A stretch of DNA of 64,000 nt, from the NCBI GenBank assembly GCA_020634235.1, contig JACKCB010000001.1, positions 744,001-808,000 of the forward strand. Direction: 5' to 3'. Positions 37,030 to 45,381 of this stretch are shown here, one piece after another. The notes beneath the pieces are model-generated. The model had not been told where the DNA came from. It was given only the letters and a program-made list of their open reading frames with translations, and made no database searches. The first letter of the stretch is position 1. Each line of letters begins with the position of its first letter. The position numbers were made by a program, and so were the translations under genes. The stretch comes from Ardenticatenaceae bacterium (GTDB lineage Bacteria > Chloroflexota > Anaerolineae > Promineifilales > Promineifilaceae).

Positions 37030-37035
37030 TACAAT
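37030..37035 (+). promoter_or_regulatory. htpG -10 box
   Basis: TACAAT is 34 nt before the ATG and follows a CCCGGCCGGG palindrome (37019-37028) that lies where the -35/-10 spacer would be. No convincing -35 is visible, and I found no CIRCE inverted repeat, so HrcA control is not supported. Confidence 0.4.
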
Positions 37036-37069
37036 CCCGCAGCACATTCAGCCTTAGGAGGAACAACTC

Positions 37070-38968
37070 ATGACCACAGCGGCTGCCAAACAGCAAGATT
37101 ACACCTTCAAAGCCGAAATCAAACAACTTCTGCACATCCTGGTCCACTCCCTCTACAAAGACCAGGACATCTTTCTGCGCGAGCTAATCTCCAACGCCTC
37201 CGACGCCCTCACCCGCCTCCACTTCGAAACCCTCACCAATCCCAACGTCTACGATGCCGACGCCCCCCTGGCCATCCATGTCGATCCCCTTGAAGACGAG
37301 AACAGCGACGACAAATGGCTGATCGTCAAAGACAGCGGCATTGGCATGACCGCCGAAGAGCTGGCCCGCAACCTGGGCACCATCGCCCAATCGGGCGCGC
37401 GCGAATTCCTGGCCCGCGTCAGCGAGGGCAGCGCCGCCCCCGGCGATATCATCGGCCAGTTCGGCGTGGGCTTCTACTCCGTCTTCATGGTCGCCGACGA
37501 AGTGCGCGTCGTCTCCCGCAGCTACCTGCCCGAGGCCGAAGCCGCCGCCTGGGTCTCCCACGGCGACGACCATTTCCGCATTGAACCGGCCGGGAAAGAA
37601 GACCGCGGCACCGAAATCCACATCAAACTCAAGCCCGACGCCACCGAATTCGCCCAGGCCTGGAAGTTGAAACAAGTCATCAAAAAACATTCCGACTTCG
37701 TCGGCTACCCCATCTACGTTGGCGAGGAGCAGGCCAACCAGCAAGAATCCCTCTGGCGCAAACCGGCCGGGGACGTCAGCGACGAAGATTACAAAAGCTT
37801 CTACCAGCAAATGACCCTCGACTTTGCCGAGCCGCTGGCCACCATCCACTTCGCCTCCGATGCGCCGGTAAATGTACGCGCCATGCTCTTCATCCCCAGC
37901 AAACGGGAAAAAGGGGTGCTCTCCATCCGCAAGGAGCCTGGCGTTAAGCTCTACTCCCACAACGTCCTCATCCAGGAATACTGCACCGACCTCATGCCCA
38001 AGTGGCTGGAATTCGTCGACGGCGTGGTTGATTCCGAAGACCTGCCGCTCAATGTGAGCCGGGAAACAGTGCAAAACAACCGGCTAATGCGCCAGTTGAG
38101 CAAGATTCTGCGCCGCCGGGTGCTGCGCAAACTGGAAGAGGTAGCCAGGGAACAGCCCGACAAGTACACTGAATTCTGGCGCGAATACAGCCGCGTCATC
38201 AAGGAAGGCGTGGCCATCGATCCCACGGCCAAAGATGAAACCCTGCCGCTGTTCCGCTTTGCCTCCTCCAAATCCAACGGCAACCTGACCTCGCTCGACA
38301 GCTACATTGAGCGGATGCCCGACGACCAGGCCGAGATATATTACGTGCTGGGCGATGACCCCAACATCGTTGCCCGCAGCCCCCATCTGGACCCGTTCAA
38401 AACGCGCGACCTGGAGGTGCTGTACTGGGTAGACCCGCTGGACGCCTTCCTGGCCCCCCTGCTGGGCGAATACAAGGATAAGAAGCTGCGCAACATCGAC
38501 GATGCCGGCCTGGAACTGCCAGAACTGCCGGAAGAGGAAACGCCGGCAGAAGAGAGCGAACCGAAGCTGGCCGAGCCTGACTTCAACCGCTTCATCGGCC
38601 GCTGCGTCACCACGCTGGGTGACCGGGTAACCGAAGTACGGGCCTCCAAGGTACTCAAGGACAGCCCGGTGCGCCTGGTGTCGCCGGAAGACACGCCCAA
38701 CCGGGAGATGGAACGCATCTACCGCTACCTGGACCAGAACTACGAGGTGCCCAAGCGCATCCTGGAAGTGAACCGCAACCATCCCCTGGTGGCCGACCTG
38801 GCGCACCTGATTGCCTCCCGGCCGGAGGACCCCTTCATCAATCTGGCCATTGAACAACTGTACGAAAGCGCCCTGGTGCAAGAAGGCCTGCACCCCAACC
38901 CGGCCCAAATGCTGCCGCGCATCCAACAGCTCCTGGAACTGACCGCCAACAGCAAGTCTGCCGGCTAA
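37070..38968 (+). CDS. htpG: Hsp90-family chaperone HtpG
   Basis: 632 residues, normal length. The GHKL ATPase domain shows FLRELISNASDALTRL, LIVKDSGIGMTAEEL (Asp/Gly-rich ATP lid), LGTIAQSGAREF and GQFGVGFYSVFMVADEV. The middle domain has LFIPSKREKGVLSIRK, DLPLNVSRETVQNN and the catalytic Arg region. The C-terminal dimer domain ends without an MEEVD tail, as in bacteria. AGGAGG precedes the ATG by 8 bp. The protein folds or holds client proteins in the cytoplasm under stress. Confidence 0.97.
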   Translation: MTTAAAKQQDYTFKAEIKQLLHILVHSLYKDQDIFLRELISNASDALTRLHFETLTNPNVYDADAPLAIHVDPLEDENSDDKWLIVKDSGIGMTAEELARNLGTIAQSGAREFLARVSEGSAAPGDIIGQFGVGFYSVFMVADEVRVVSRSYLPEAEAAAWVSHGDDHFRIEPAGKEDRGTEIHIKLKPDATEFAQAWKLKQVIKKHSDFVGYPIYVGEEQANQQESLWRKPAGDVSDEDYKSFYQQMTLDFAEPLATIHFASDAPVNVRAMLFIPSKREKGVLSIRKEPGVKLYSHNVLIQEYCTDLMPKWLEFVDGVVDSEDLPLNVSRETVQNNRLMRQLSKILRRRVLRKLEEVAREQPDKYTEFWREYSRVIKEGVAIDPTAKDETLPLFRFASSKSNGNLTSLDSYIERMPDDQAEIYYVLGDDPNIVARSPHLDPFKTRDLEVLYWVDPLDAFLAPLLGEYKDKKLRNIDDAGLELPELPEEETPAEESEPKLAEPDFNRFIGRCVTTLGDRVTEVRASKVLKDSPVRLVSPEDTPNREMERIYRYLDQNYEVPKRILEVNRNHPLVADLAHLIASRPEDPFINLAIEQLYESALVQEGLHPNPAQMLPRIQQLLELTANSKSAG

Positions 38969-38997
38969 CGGTCGCCTGGCACCCCACCAAACAGGCA

Positions 38998-39035
38998 ACA
39001 AAACCCGGCTGGCATGACCTTCCGGGTTTTTTGTT
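38998..39035 (+). terminator. htpG terminator
   Basis: AAACCCGG (39001-39008) pairs with CCGGGTTT (39022-39029), extended by the A-run before it and the TTTTTTGTTT tract after it, with a 13-nt loop. It lies between the convergent htpG and PBP-like genes. Confidence 0.8.
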
Positions 39036-39135
39036 TGGCCGCTTGCACCACTCCAAGAGCGCCCCGCCATTGGCAGTTGCGTCAATGAACGCTCCCTTCG
39101 CAAAACCAGACTGGCCGGTTGCTCCAGGAACGAGT

Positions 39136-40497
39136 TCAGCGCGCCGAGAGGAGATAGTCCAGCAATGCCCGGCCGGTGCGCTGAGCCTGGCCTACTTCCT
39201 GGCTGTTCTCCAGCACCACCACCACCACATAGCGCGGCGCCCCGGCCGGGGCCACGCCCAAATACCAGCCAATATCCTCCCCCGCCAGACCGGATACCGC
39301 CAACGCGGCAAACTCCTGCACCGCCCCATCCCGGCCGGGCAAAACCGCCAACACCTGCCCCGCCGGCCCGGCGGCCACCACCTGCGGCCCCGCCATCGGG
39401 GCCGCCACCGAATCCCAGGTGCCCGATTCATTCACCACCCCCGTCACCAACTGCGGTGGCAGCCCGGCACCGCTGTTGGCCAGCACCGCCAGAGCCAGGG
39501 CCATTTGCAGCGGCGTCACCACCAGGTTTTCCTGGCCAATACTGGCCAACGCCGCGTCGGCCACATTCTGCACCGGTGGCACCTCCGTGTTAATTGGCAG
39601 GCTGGGCGAACGGGTCAGGCCAAAAGCAGCAAAGAGGTCATCCAACCCGGCCGGGCCCAAACGTTCACCCAGAGCCAGCATCGGACCGGGGCAGCCATGC
39701 GCCAGCACGTCGGCCCACGTCGCCGGGTCCGGCGGCTCCGTGACACACGTCACCTGCTGCGGCCCCACCGTCACCGGCCGGGTAACGTCCAACACCGTCT
39801 CATCCAAACGAATCAACCCCGCGTCCAACGCCGCCGCCACCAGCAGCGGCTGCAAAGCCATGCCCGGCTGGTACTGGTTCTGCGCCGCGCGATTCAACAG
39901 CGGCGAGCGGGCATCGGCCACCAATGCGTCAAACATCTCATCCAACTGGTTGGGGTCAAAGCCGGGATGGCTGGCCATGGCCCGGATCGCCCCATCGGGG
40001 ATGGTCAGCAGCACCACCGCGCCCGACTCCTCCCCCAGGACCGTATCAGCCACCCGCTGCCAGTTCGTATCCAGCGTCAGGCGAATGTCCCGGCCGGTCT
40101 GCGGCTCATTCAGCAGTTCGCGGCGCAGCGTCGTCCAAAAATCCGTCGTATCCCCGCGCAAGACAGCGTCATACCCCTCCTCCACCCCCGCCGTCCCATG
40201 CCGGAAACTGTAATAGCCCACGGCCGGGCCAATCGCCGGCTCGGGATACACGCGCTGCCGGGCCTCTTCCGGCCCCACCGTCTCGGCCACCGGCGCATTG
40301 TTGTTATCCCAGATGGTGCCCCGCAAAATGCGCAGCTCCGCCTCCACCAGCCGGGGATTATCCTCACGAGCGCCCAGCCAGGGGGCCAGGATCACCCCCC
40401 ACATCACCAGCAGCAGGCTAACCGCCAGCATCCCCACCAGGACGCCGCTGTTGACGATATGCAATCGTCCCGGCCGGGTATCATCAGGCGCGCTCAT
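39136..40497 (-). CDS. Penicillin-binding-protein homologue lacking all catalytic motifs
   Basis: 453 residues, PbpA/FtsI-like: one N-terminal membrane helix (about 17-38), a dimerisation domain starting LRGTIWDNNNAPVAETV, and a transpeptidase fold with IRLTLDTNWQRVADTV, VVLLTIPDGAIRAMASHPGFDPN and IGWYLGVAP. The three active-site motifs are changed. SxxK of YxPGSTFK reads MALQ (Met213, Gln216), SxN reads GCP (268-270), and KTG reads VSG (401-403). A class B transpeptidase without Ser and Lys cannot acylate substrate, so this is a pseudo-transpeptidase. It overlaps the SEDS gene by 4 bp (ATGA), so it probably acts as the SEDS partner or activator. The frame is intact, so it is not a decayed pseudogene. 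Confidence 0.88.
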   Translation of the reverse strand: MSAPDDTRPGRLHIVNSGVLVGMLAVSLLLVMWGVILAPWLGAREDNPRLVEAELRILRGTIWDNNNAPVAETVGPEEARQRVYPEPAIGPAVGYYSFRHGTAGVEEGYDAVLRGDTTDFWTTLRRELLNEPQTGRDIRLTLDTNWQRVADTVLGEESGAVVLLTIPDGAIRAMASHPGFDPNQLDEMFDALVADARSPLLNRAAQNQYQPGMALQPLLVAAALDAGLIRLDETVLDVTRPVTVGPQQVTCVTEPPDPATWADVLAHGCPGPMLALGERLGPAGLDDLFAAFGLTRSPSLPINTEVPPVQNVADAALASIGQENLVVTPLQMALALAVLANSGAGLPPQLVTGVVNESGTWDSVAAPMAGPQVVAAGPAGQVLAVLPGRDGAVQEFAALAVSGLAGEDIGWYLGVAPAGAPRYVVVVVLENSQEVGQAQRTGRALLDYLLSAR

Positions 40498-41792
40498 AGC
40501 CCTATCTCCGCCTCCGCCGTCGACAAGTACAGCAGCAGCCCGGCCATCACACAACTCATCACCAGCGAACTACCGCCATAACTCATAAACGGCAGCGTCA
40601 CCCCCGTCAGCGGCAGCAGCTTCGTCACCCCCCCCATAATCAAGAACGCCTGCACCGCGAACAAAATCGTGATCCCCGCCGCCAGGTACAGCCGGAACGG
40701 CCGCCGCGAACGGCTGGCAATACGCAGCCCACGATGCGCCAGCACAGCGAAACAGCCGGCCACCGCCAGGCTGCCCACCAATCCCCACTCCTCAGCCACA
40801 GCCGCAAACACAAAATCGGAATGCACCACCGGAATATAATCCGGGAAGCCCTGGCCAATGCCCTGGCCCAGCACATTACCCGCGCCAATCGCATACAGCG
40901 ACTGCACAATCTGGAACGCCCGGTCATCCGCATCCGGCCAGGGATTGATCCAGGCATCCACCCGCAGCGCCACCAGGTCAAAAGCAAAGTAACCAATGAC
41001 GCCGGCCACCAGCATCATCAGCAGGCCACCCAACACATACCAGCGGTCCCCGGTGGCCAGGTAAAGCATGGCCAGGAAAGCCATGAAAAACAGCGTGGCT
41101 GCTCCCAGATCCCGCTGCCAGATAAGCAGCACAATGCACAGCCCCCACATCAGCCCCAACGGGGCCAAAAAAGCCAGCGAACGCAGGCGGGCAATGCCGC
41201 TTAGCGGGGCCAACTGCTCCCGTTCGTCAAAATAGCTGGCCAGAAAAACAACCAGCAGCAGCTTCAGCAGCTCCGAGGGCTGAAAGTAGACGCCGGGAAT
41301 GAAAGGGAGTTTCAGCCACAATGCCGCCCCATACCCGGCCGGGTTCACCCCAAACAGCAGCGTAGCCACCAGCAGCAAAATCCCAATCGTCAGCCAGGAA
41401 TAACGATAGCGACGCAGCCAGCGCAAGTTACGCGGCCAGATAGCCACCAACACCAACAAGAACGTCCCCAGCGCAAACCAGACAAACTGCCGCCCCAGAA
41501 AGTTAGGAGCCAGCCGGTCTTGCAGCAGCAATCCCCAGCCCATCATGAAACCAATCAAGGGTAGCAGCAGCGGGTCACGTAAGGGGCGGAAATGGTCAAG
41601 CAGCAGGTGGGCCAGCAGCATCACCACCAGCCACCCGGCCGGGGCCCAAAAATGCGCCCACACCACCCCCCTGGTCGTGGCCAAACTCAGCGCCAGCGCA
41701 TTCAGCCCCAAGAACAGGGCCGCCAGCAGCAGCAGCCGGCGCTCCCGCGAACCGTTGATGTCGCGGGCATCTTCCGGCAAGTAGTTCGTCAT
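40494..41792 (-). CDS. SEDS glycosyltransferase (RodA/FtsW family)
   Basis: 432 residues with ten or so membrane helices. SEDS landmarks are present: PGVYFQPSELLKLLLVVFLA, the large-loop start WQRDLGAATLFFMAF (the conserved Asp is kept), SDFVFAAVAEEWGLVGS and LTGVTLPFMSYGGSSLV. SEDS proteins polymerise peptidoglycan strands from lipid II and need a class B PBP to be active. The polymerase looks competent while its coupled PBP at 39136 does not. RodA versus FtsW cannot be decided; the PbpA-like neighbour and kinase/FHA context favour RodA. Confidence 0.93.
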   Translation of the reverse strand: MTNYLPEDARDINGSRERRLLLLAALFLGLNALALSLATTRGVVWAHFWAPAGWLVVMLLAHLLLDHFRPLRDPLLLPLIGFMMGWGLLLQDRLAPNFLGRQFVWFALGTFLLVLVAIWPRNLRWLRRYRYSWLTIGILLLVATLLFGVNPAGYGAALWLKLPFIPGVYFQPSELLKLLLVVFLASYFDEREQLAPLSGIARLRSLAFLAPLGLMWGLCIVLLIWQRDLGAATLFFMAFLAMLYLATGDRWYVLGGLLMMLVAGVIGYFAFDLVALRVDAWINPWPDADDRAFQIVQSLYAIGAGNVLGQGIGQGFPDYIPVVHSDFVFAAVAEEWGLVGSLAVAGCFAVLAHRGLRIASRSRRPFRLYLAAGITILFAVQAFLIMGGVTKLLPLTGVTLPFMSYGGSSLVMSCVMAGLLLYLSTAEAEIGL

Positions 41793-41807
41793 AGGCAGGT
41801 TGGGCGC

Positions 41808-42680
41808 TCAGCCAGCCAGATATTTGCCAACAAGCAAATCCAGCCTTTGCCGCACCCCGGCCGGGATCGACTCCCGGTGCGTAATAATCGCGTCGCGCAG
41901 CCCGCTGTGCGCCGCAAACACCCCACTCCAGGCAGGCATCTGCTGCACCAGCCGGCTGATAGCCTCTTGCGCCAGCGCCGTGTTCGCCAACAGCGTGCGC
42001 ACCACCATCTCCACCGTCACCGGCTCCTCACTCTCATGCCACACGTCATAATCAGTTACGTGCGCCATACACGCATACGCCATTTCCGCTTCCGCCGCCA
42101 AAAACGCCTCCGGGCTGGTGGTCATGCCAATAATATCCATACCCCAGCGCCGGTAGGTGCGCGACTCTGCTTTCGTGCTAAAACGGGGTCCTTCAATGGT
42201 AATAAACGCGCCCGCTTCATGCACCGTGCCCCCCGCCTGGCGCACCGCCGCCGCCAAAGCCCGGCTCAACTCCGGCGAAAACGGGTCGGCCACACCGATA
42301 TGCGCGGCCAATCCCTCACCAAAAAAGCTGCGCGCCCGCACCCCCTTCGTGAAATCAAACAACTGGTCCGGCACCACAATGTGTCCCGGCGCAAAATCCT
42401 CGCGCAGCGAGCCACACGCGCTAATCGAAATGACAAACCTCGCGCCCAGGCTCTTCAGAGCGTAGATATTGGCCCGGTAGGGCACCTCACCAGGCAGCAG
42501 CAGGTGTCCACGACCATGGCGGGGCAAAAAGGCAATTCGCCGCCCATGCAGCGTCCCCACCACAATGCTGTCCGAAGGAGCGCCAAAAGGCGTATTCACG
42601 TCTAGCAGCGCCACGTCGGTTAACCCGGCCATGTCGTACAAACCGCTGCCCCCAATCACCGCCAGTTCAATCTGCGTCAC
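41808..42680 (-). CDS. mtnP: Purine nucleoside / methylthioadenosine phosphorylase
   Basis: 290 residues starting at GTG with TAGGAGG 5-6 bp upstream. It has the MTAP/PNP family II pattern: AVIGGSGLYDMAGL, LPRHGRGHLLLPGEVPYRAN (phosphate- and ribose-binding), ISISACGSLREDFAPG, TIEGPRFSTKAESRTYRRWG and GMTTSPEAFLAAEAEMAYA. It cleaves 5'-methylthioadenosine or a related nucleoside with phosphate, feeding methionine and purine salvage. The Asp of VTDYDVWHES suits adenosine-type bases. It lies 15 bp before the SEDS gene and shares its strand, though the link to cell-wall genes is not obvious. Confidence 0.9.
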   Translation of the reverse strand: MTQIELAVIGGSGLYDMAGLTDVALLDVNTPFGAPSDSIVVGTLHGRRIAFLPRHGRGHLLLPGEVPYRANIYALKSLGARFVISISACGSLREDFAPGHIVVPDQLFDFTKGVRARSFFGEGLAAHIGVADPFSPELSRALAAAVRQAGGTVHEAGAFITIEGPRFSTKAESRTYRRWGMDIIGMTTSPEAFLAAEAEMAYACMAHVTDYDVWHESEEPVTVEMVVRTLLANTALAQEAISRLVQQMPAWSGVFAAHSGLRDAIITHRESIPAGVRQRLDLLVGKYLAG

Positions 42681-42753
42681 AATCCCTCCTAAGGCATCAT
42701 TTGCCGGTCACATACAGCCACGCGCAGCAGCCTGCATCCAACTCTGAGACCCA

Positions 42754-44685
42754 TCATTCCTTACCGCGCTTGCGTTCCGCCCAGGCCATCACATCGGACA
42801 ACTGCCGCTGCAGCCTGGTCAGTTCACCCTCCAGCGTGCGAATACGCTGCGAGGCAGCCTGCTTAATTTTGTCTCGCTCGGCCGTACGCTCCTCCAGGAG
42901 CGCCCGCGCTTCCGCTGCAGCCAGATGCGCATCAGCCATCTCGGCCTGCACTTCAGACAGCCGCTTACCCTGCCGCTGCAGCTCCTTGTGATAATACTCC
43001 ACCTCAGCCTCCACCGCTTCTAGTTGCAGCGCCTGCTTGCGAACCTTCTCATTGACCTCTGATTGCCGGCTGGAGGTGGCATCTTGCAGCCCGGCCAATT
43101 GTGCCTCTAGCGCCTGTACCCGGTTTTGGGCCTCGCTGGCCCGCTGTTCAGCAGCATACATCAGCTCAGACATGCGGGCGACGGTGTTTTTCCAGTTCTC
43201 CGCCAGGCCATGATACTCCTCAATCTGCGCCTGCATCTCGCCCAGCGCCTCTTCGCGCTCCGCCAGATCACTCTGCAGCTGGACAACCGTCAGGCTGGTG
43301 CTCTTCTCTGTGGCTTTGTACCACAGCAGCTGCTCGTGCAAACCCTGGGCCGACTCTTCCGCGGTGGCCACAGTCTGCTCCAGAATCATGAGCTTCTGGT
43401 CCGCCTCGGCCAGGGCTTCTGCCAACCGGGCCGCCTCGGCCAGGGCCTCCGCCAGCCTGGCCGTCTCGCCCACATCCCCGGCCGGGATCCCCGCCGCCAC
43501 ACTCTCCGGCCGGTTCAAAACCTCCTCCAGCGTGGCATTCACCTCAGCCCATGCCTCTTCGGCTCGCAGCCGCTGCTGGCGCAGCATCTCAATAACCCGC
43601 TCGCTCTCCGTGGCCTGGGCGCGCAAGCCGTGCAGCTCCGCTTGCAGCTCCACCACCCGCTGCTGCGTCACCTCCGCCAATTCCTGCCAGCGCAGCAGCG
43701 CCTCTTCCTGCTCGGCCGTACGCTGCAAACTGGCCTGCAATGCGCTTTCCAGGTTCTCCACCCGGCTGGCATAAACATCAAACCGCAGCACAGAATCCTG
43801 CACCTGCTCTTCCAGCAGCTCATTTGCTGCCAGCAGACGCCCCAGCTCGGCCACCTTCTGCCCAAACGACACCTGCAAATCCTGGTGCGTGTTGTGCTGC
43901 TCCTGCAAAGCCAGCCGCAGTTCGCCAACCTCTTCCTGCAGTTGCCCCACCTGGCTGGTGCGCCGCTGCAATTCGGCCACATTTTGGGCCAATTCCAACT
44001 GCACCTGGTCCAGTTCGTCACGCGTCATATCCAGCGCCTGTTTCAGCGCCCGTGCCTGCGACAGGGTATCGCCGGCAACCTCGGCCAGGCGCTGCTCAAA
44101 CTTGCGCTCCAACTCGGCGCGCGCGGTCAGGGCGGAGGCCGTTTCCATCTGCAAGAAGCGCAGCAAGGCCAGTTGTTCTGTTTGCCCGGCCGGGGGCGAT
44201 TCCGCCACCTGCACCAAAGACCGAATCTCCGCCGGCAACGCCCCGGCCGGGACAGCCGGCAGCAGCGTCAAAAAATCATCCACTGGCAGCTCACCCGCCA
44301 ACAACCCGGCAAGCTGCGTCTCCGTCAGCTTACTCAGCCAGCCGTGCACCACACCGCCCGCCTCCACCTGCACAGCGCAAGCATGAATATCCCCCCACAC
44401 CTGTCCCTTCGAACGAACCGTCGCCTCACCTGTCACCACGTGGCCGTACAACATGCCCGCCACCACCACCCGGGGAGCAACGATATTACCCGCCACCACC
44501 GCCCCCTTCTCCACAAATACCGGGCGATCAGCCCGAATATCCTGCGTGGTATGTTGGCGAATCCGCACCGGCCGGAACGTATTCCGCCAGAAGGCTCTTA
44601 CCCGGCCGGGGGGACGTGGCACCGGCTCATATTCAGCTTCAACCGGCAGTTGGTTACTGCCTTCAATCGTCGGTGGGGGTTCCAA
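42754..44685 (-). CDS. Bactofilin domain fused to a long coiled coil
   Basis: 643 residues from a TTG start. Residues about 50-118 look like a bactofilin beta-helix: DRPVFVEKGAVVAGNIVAP, RVVVAGMLYGHVVTGEATV, KGQVWGDIHACAVQVEAGG. From about 165 to the end the chain is a nearly unbroken coiled coil rich in Gln, Glu, Ala and Leu (e.g. ELAQNVAELQRRTSQVGQLQ), ending AERKRGKE. Bactofilins are normally short and self-polymerising. A 450-residue coiled-coil arm on one would let filaments be spaced or tied to other proteins. It sits among SEDS, PBP-like and kinase/FHA genes, so a role in cell-shape or wall-growth placement is my inference. GETARLAEALAEAARLAEAL is a local repeat. Confidence 0.82.
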   Translation of the reverse strand: MEPPPTIEGSNQLPVEAEYEPVPRPPGRVRAFWRNTFRPVRIRQHTTQDIRADRPVFVEKGAVVAGNIVAPRVVVAGMLYGHVVTGEATVRSKGQVWGDIHACAVQVEAGGVVHGWLSKLTETQLAGLLAGELPVDDFLTLLPAVPAGALPAEIRSLVQVAESPPAGQTEQLALLRFLQMETASALTARAELERKFEQRLAEVAGDTLSQARALKQALDMTRDELDQVQLELAQNVAELQRRTSQVGQLQEEVGELRLALQEQHNTHQDLQVSFGQKVAELGRLLAANELLEEQVQDSVLRFDVYASRVENLESALQASLQRTAEQEEALLRWQELAEVTQQRVVELQAELHGLRAQATESERVIEMLRQQRLRAEEAWAEVNATLEEVLNRPESVAAGIPAGDVGETARLAEALAEAARLAEALAEADQKLMILEQTVATAEESAQGLHEQLLWYKATEKSTSLTVVQLQSDLAEREEALGEMQAQIEEYHGLAENWKNTVARMSELMYAAEQRASEAQNRVQALEAQLAGLQDATSSRQSEVNEKVRKQALQLEAVEAEVEYYHKELQRQGKRLSEVQAEMADAHLAAAEARALLEERTAERDKIKQAASQRIRTLEGELTRLQRQLSDVMAWAERKRGKE

Positions 44686-44732
44686 GGGGTAACCTTACCT
44701 GCCTACCGCCAGCGCCGGGACCCGGCCGGGGG

Positions 44733-45311
44733 CTACACCGCCACACGGGCCACACTGGCCTGGCGGATCACCTCCGCAATCTGTCCCAAATGGCTCCAAT
44801 CATGCCACAACCCCGACACAAAACGACCCGTGGCATTCATCGGGCGCGCCGTAGGCCACGGCAGGTAGGTATTATCCAGGTGCGGCTCATCCGGCCACAT
44901 CGCCAGGCTGGCCAGGCGCATCCGGCGGCTCTCCTCCAGCCGCGCGCGGCATTGCGCCACCGTGGTCACCGTCTGCCACGGCACCTCATAGCGCGAACGC
45001 CCATGATTCTCAACGCCGCGGGCCAGTTCCGCCGCCAAAAAAGCGCTTTCCTCAGCCGAAGCAGTCGCATGCACAATCACATGCCCCAACGTCCACGGCA
45101 GGGCCACCTCCCCCTCATCCGCCGCCGCACCGTCATGGGCATCCGGGTCTTCCGGTTCAAAAGTCACATCAGCATCCACGCAGCCGGCCAACAGGGCCAA
45201 CATCGTGTCCACCATCTCGTTCGTCAGGTCGCGCAGGTCATCCACAGTCAGATCCGCCACCAATTCGGCCAGGCTAATCTCCCTTCTGCGCACACGTTCA
45301 AAAGCAAGCAC
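44733..45311 (-). CDS. DinB-family protein
   Basis: 192 residues from GTG with AGGAGG 7 bp upstream. It looks like a DinB/YfiT four-helix bundle: LGHVIVHATASAEESAFLAA (metal-ligand His of helix 2) and GLWHDWSHLGQIAEVIRQ near the end (the HxxxH motif). Members bind a metal and some act as thiol-dependent transferases; many have no known role. An acidic loop (VTFEPEDPDAHDGAAADEGE) is inserted before the second helix. Confidence 0.82.
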   Translation of the reverse strand: MLAFERVRRREISLAELVADLTVDDLRDLTNEMVDTMLALLAGCVDADVTFEPEDPDAHDGAAADEGEVALPWTLGHVIVHATASAEESAFLAAELARGVENHGRSRYEVPWQTVTTVAQCRARLEESRRMRLASLAMWPDEPHLDNTYLPWPTARPMNATGRFVSGLWHDWSHLGQIAEVIRQASVARVAV

Positions 45312-45381
45312 TAGAAAACCTCCTAATCAACAAATACTAGCCTATCAGTTGCGCTCTACGGCACAACCGGTTCACCGCTGC

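Noticed and set aside
36765..37069. CIRCE heat-shock operator upstream of htpG
   Set aside because: I looked for TTAGCACTC-N9-GAGTGCTAA and found nothing close.
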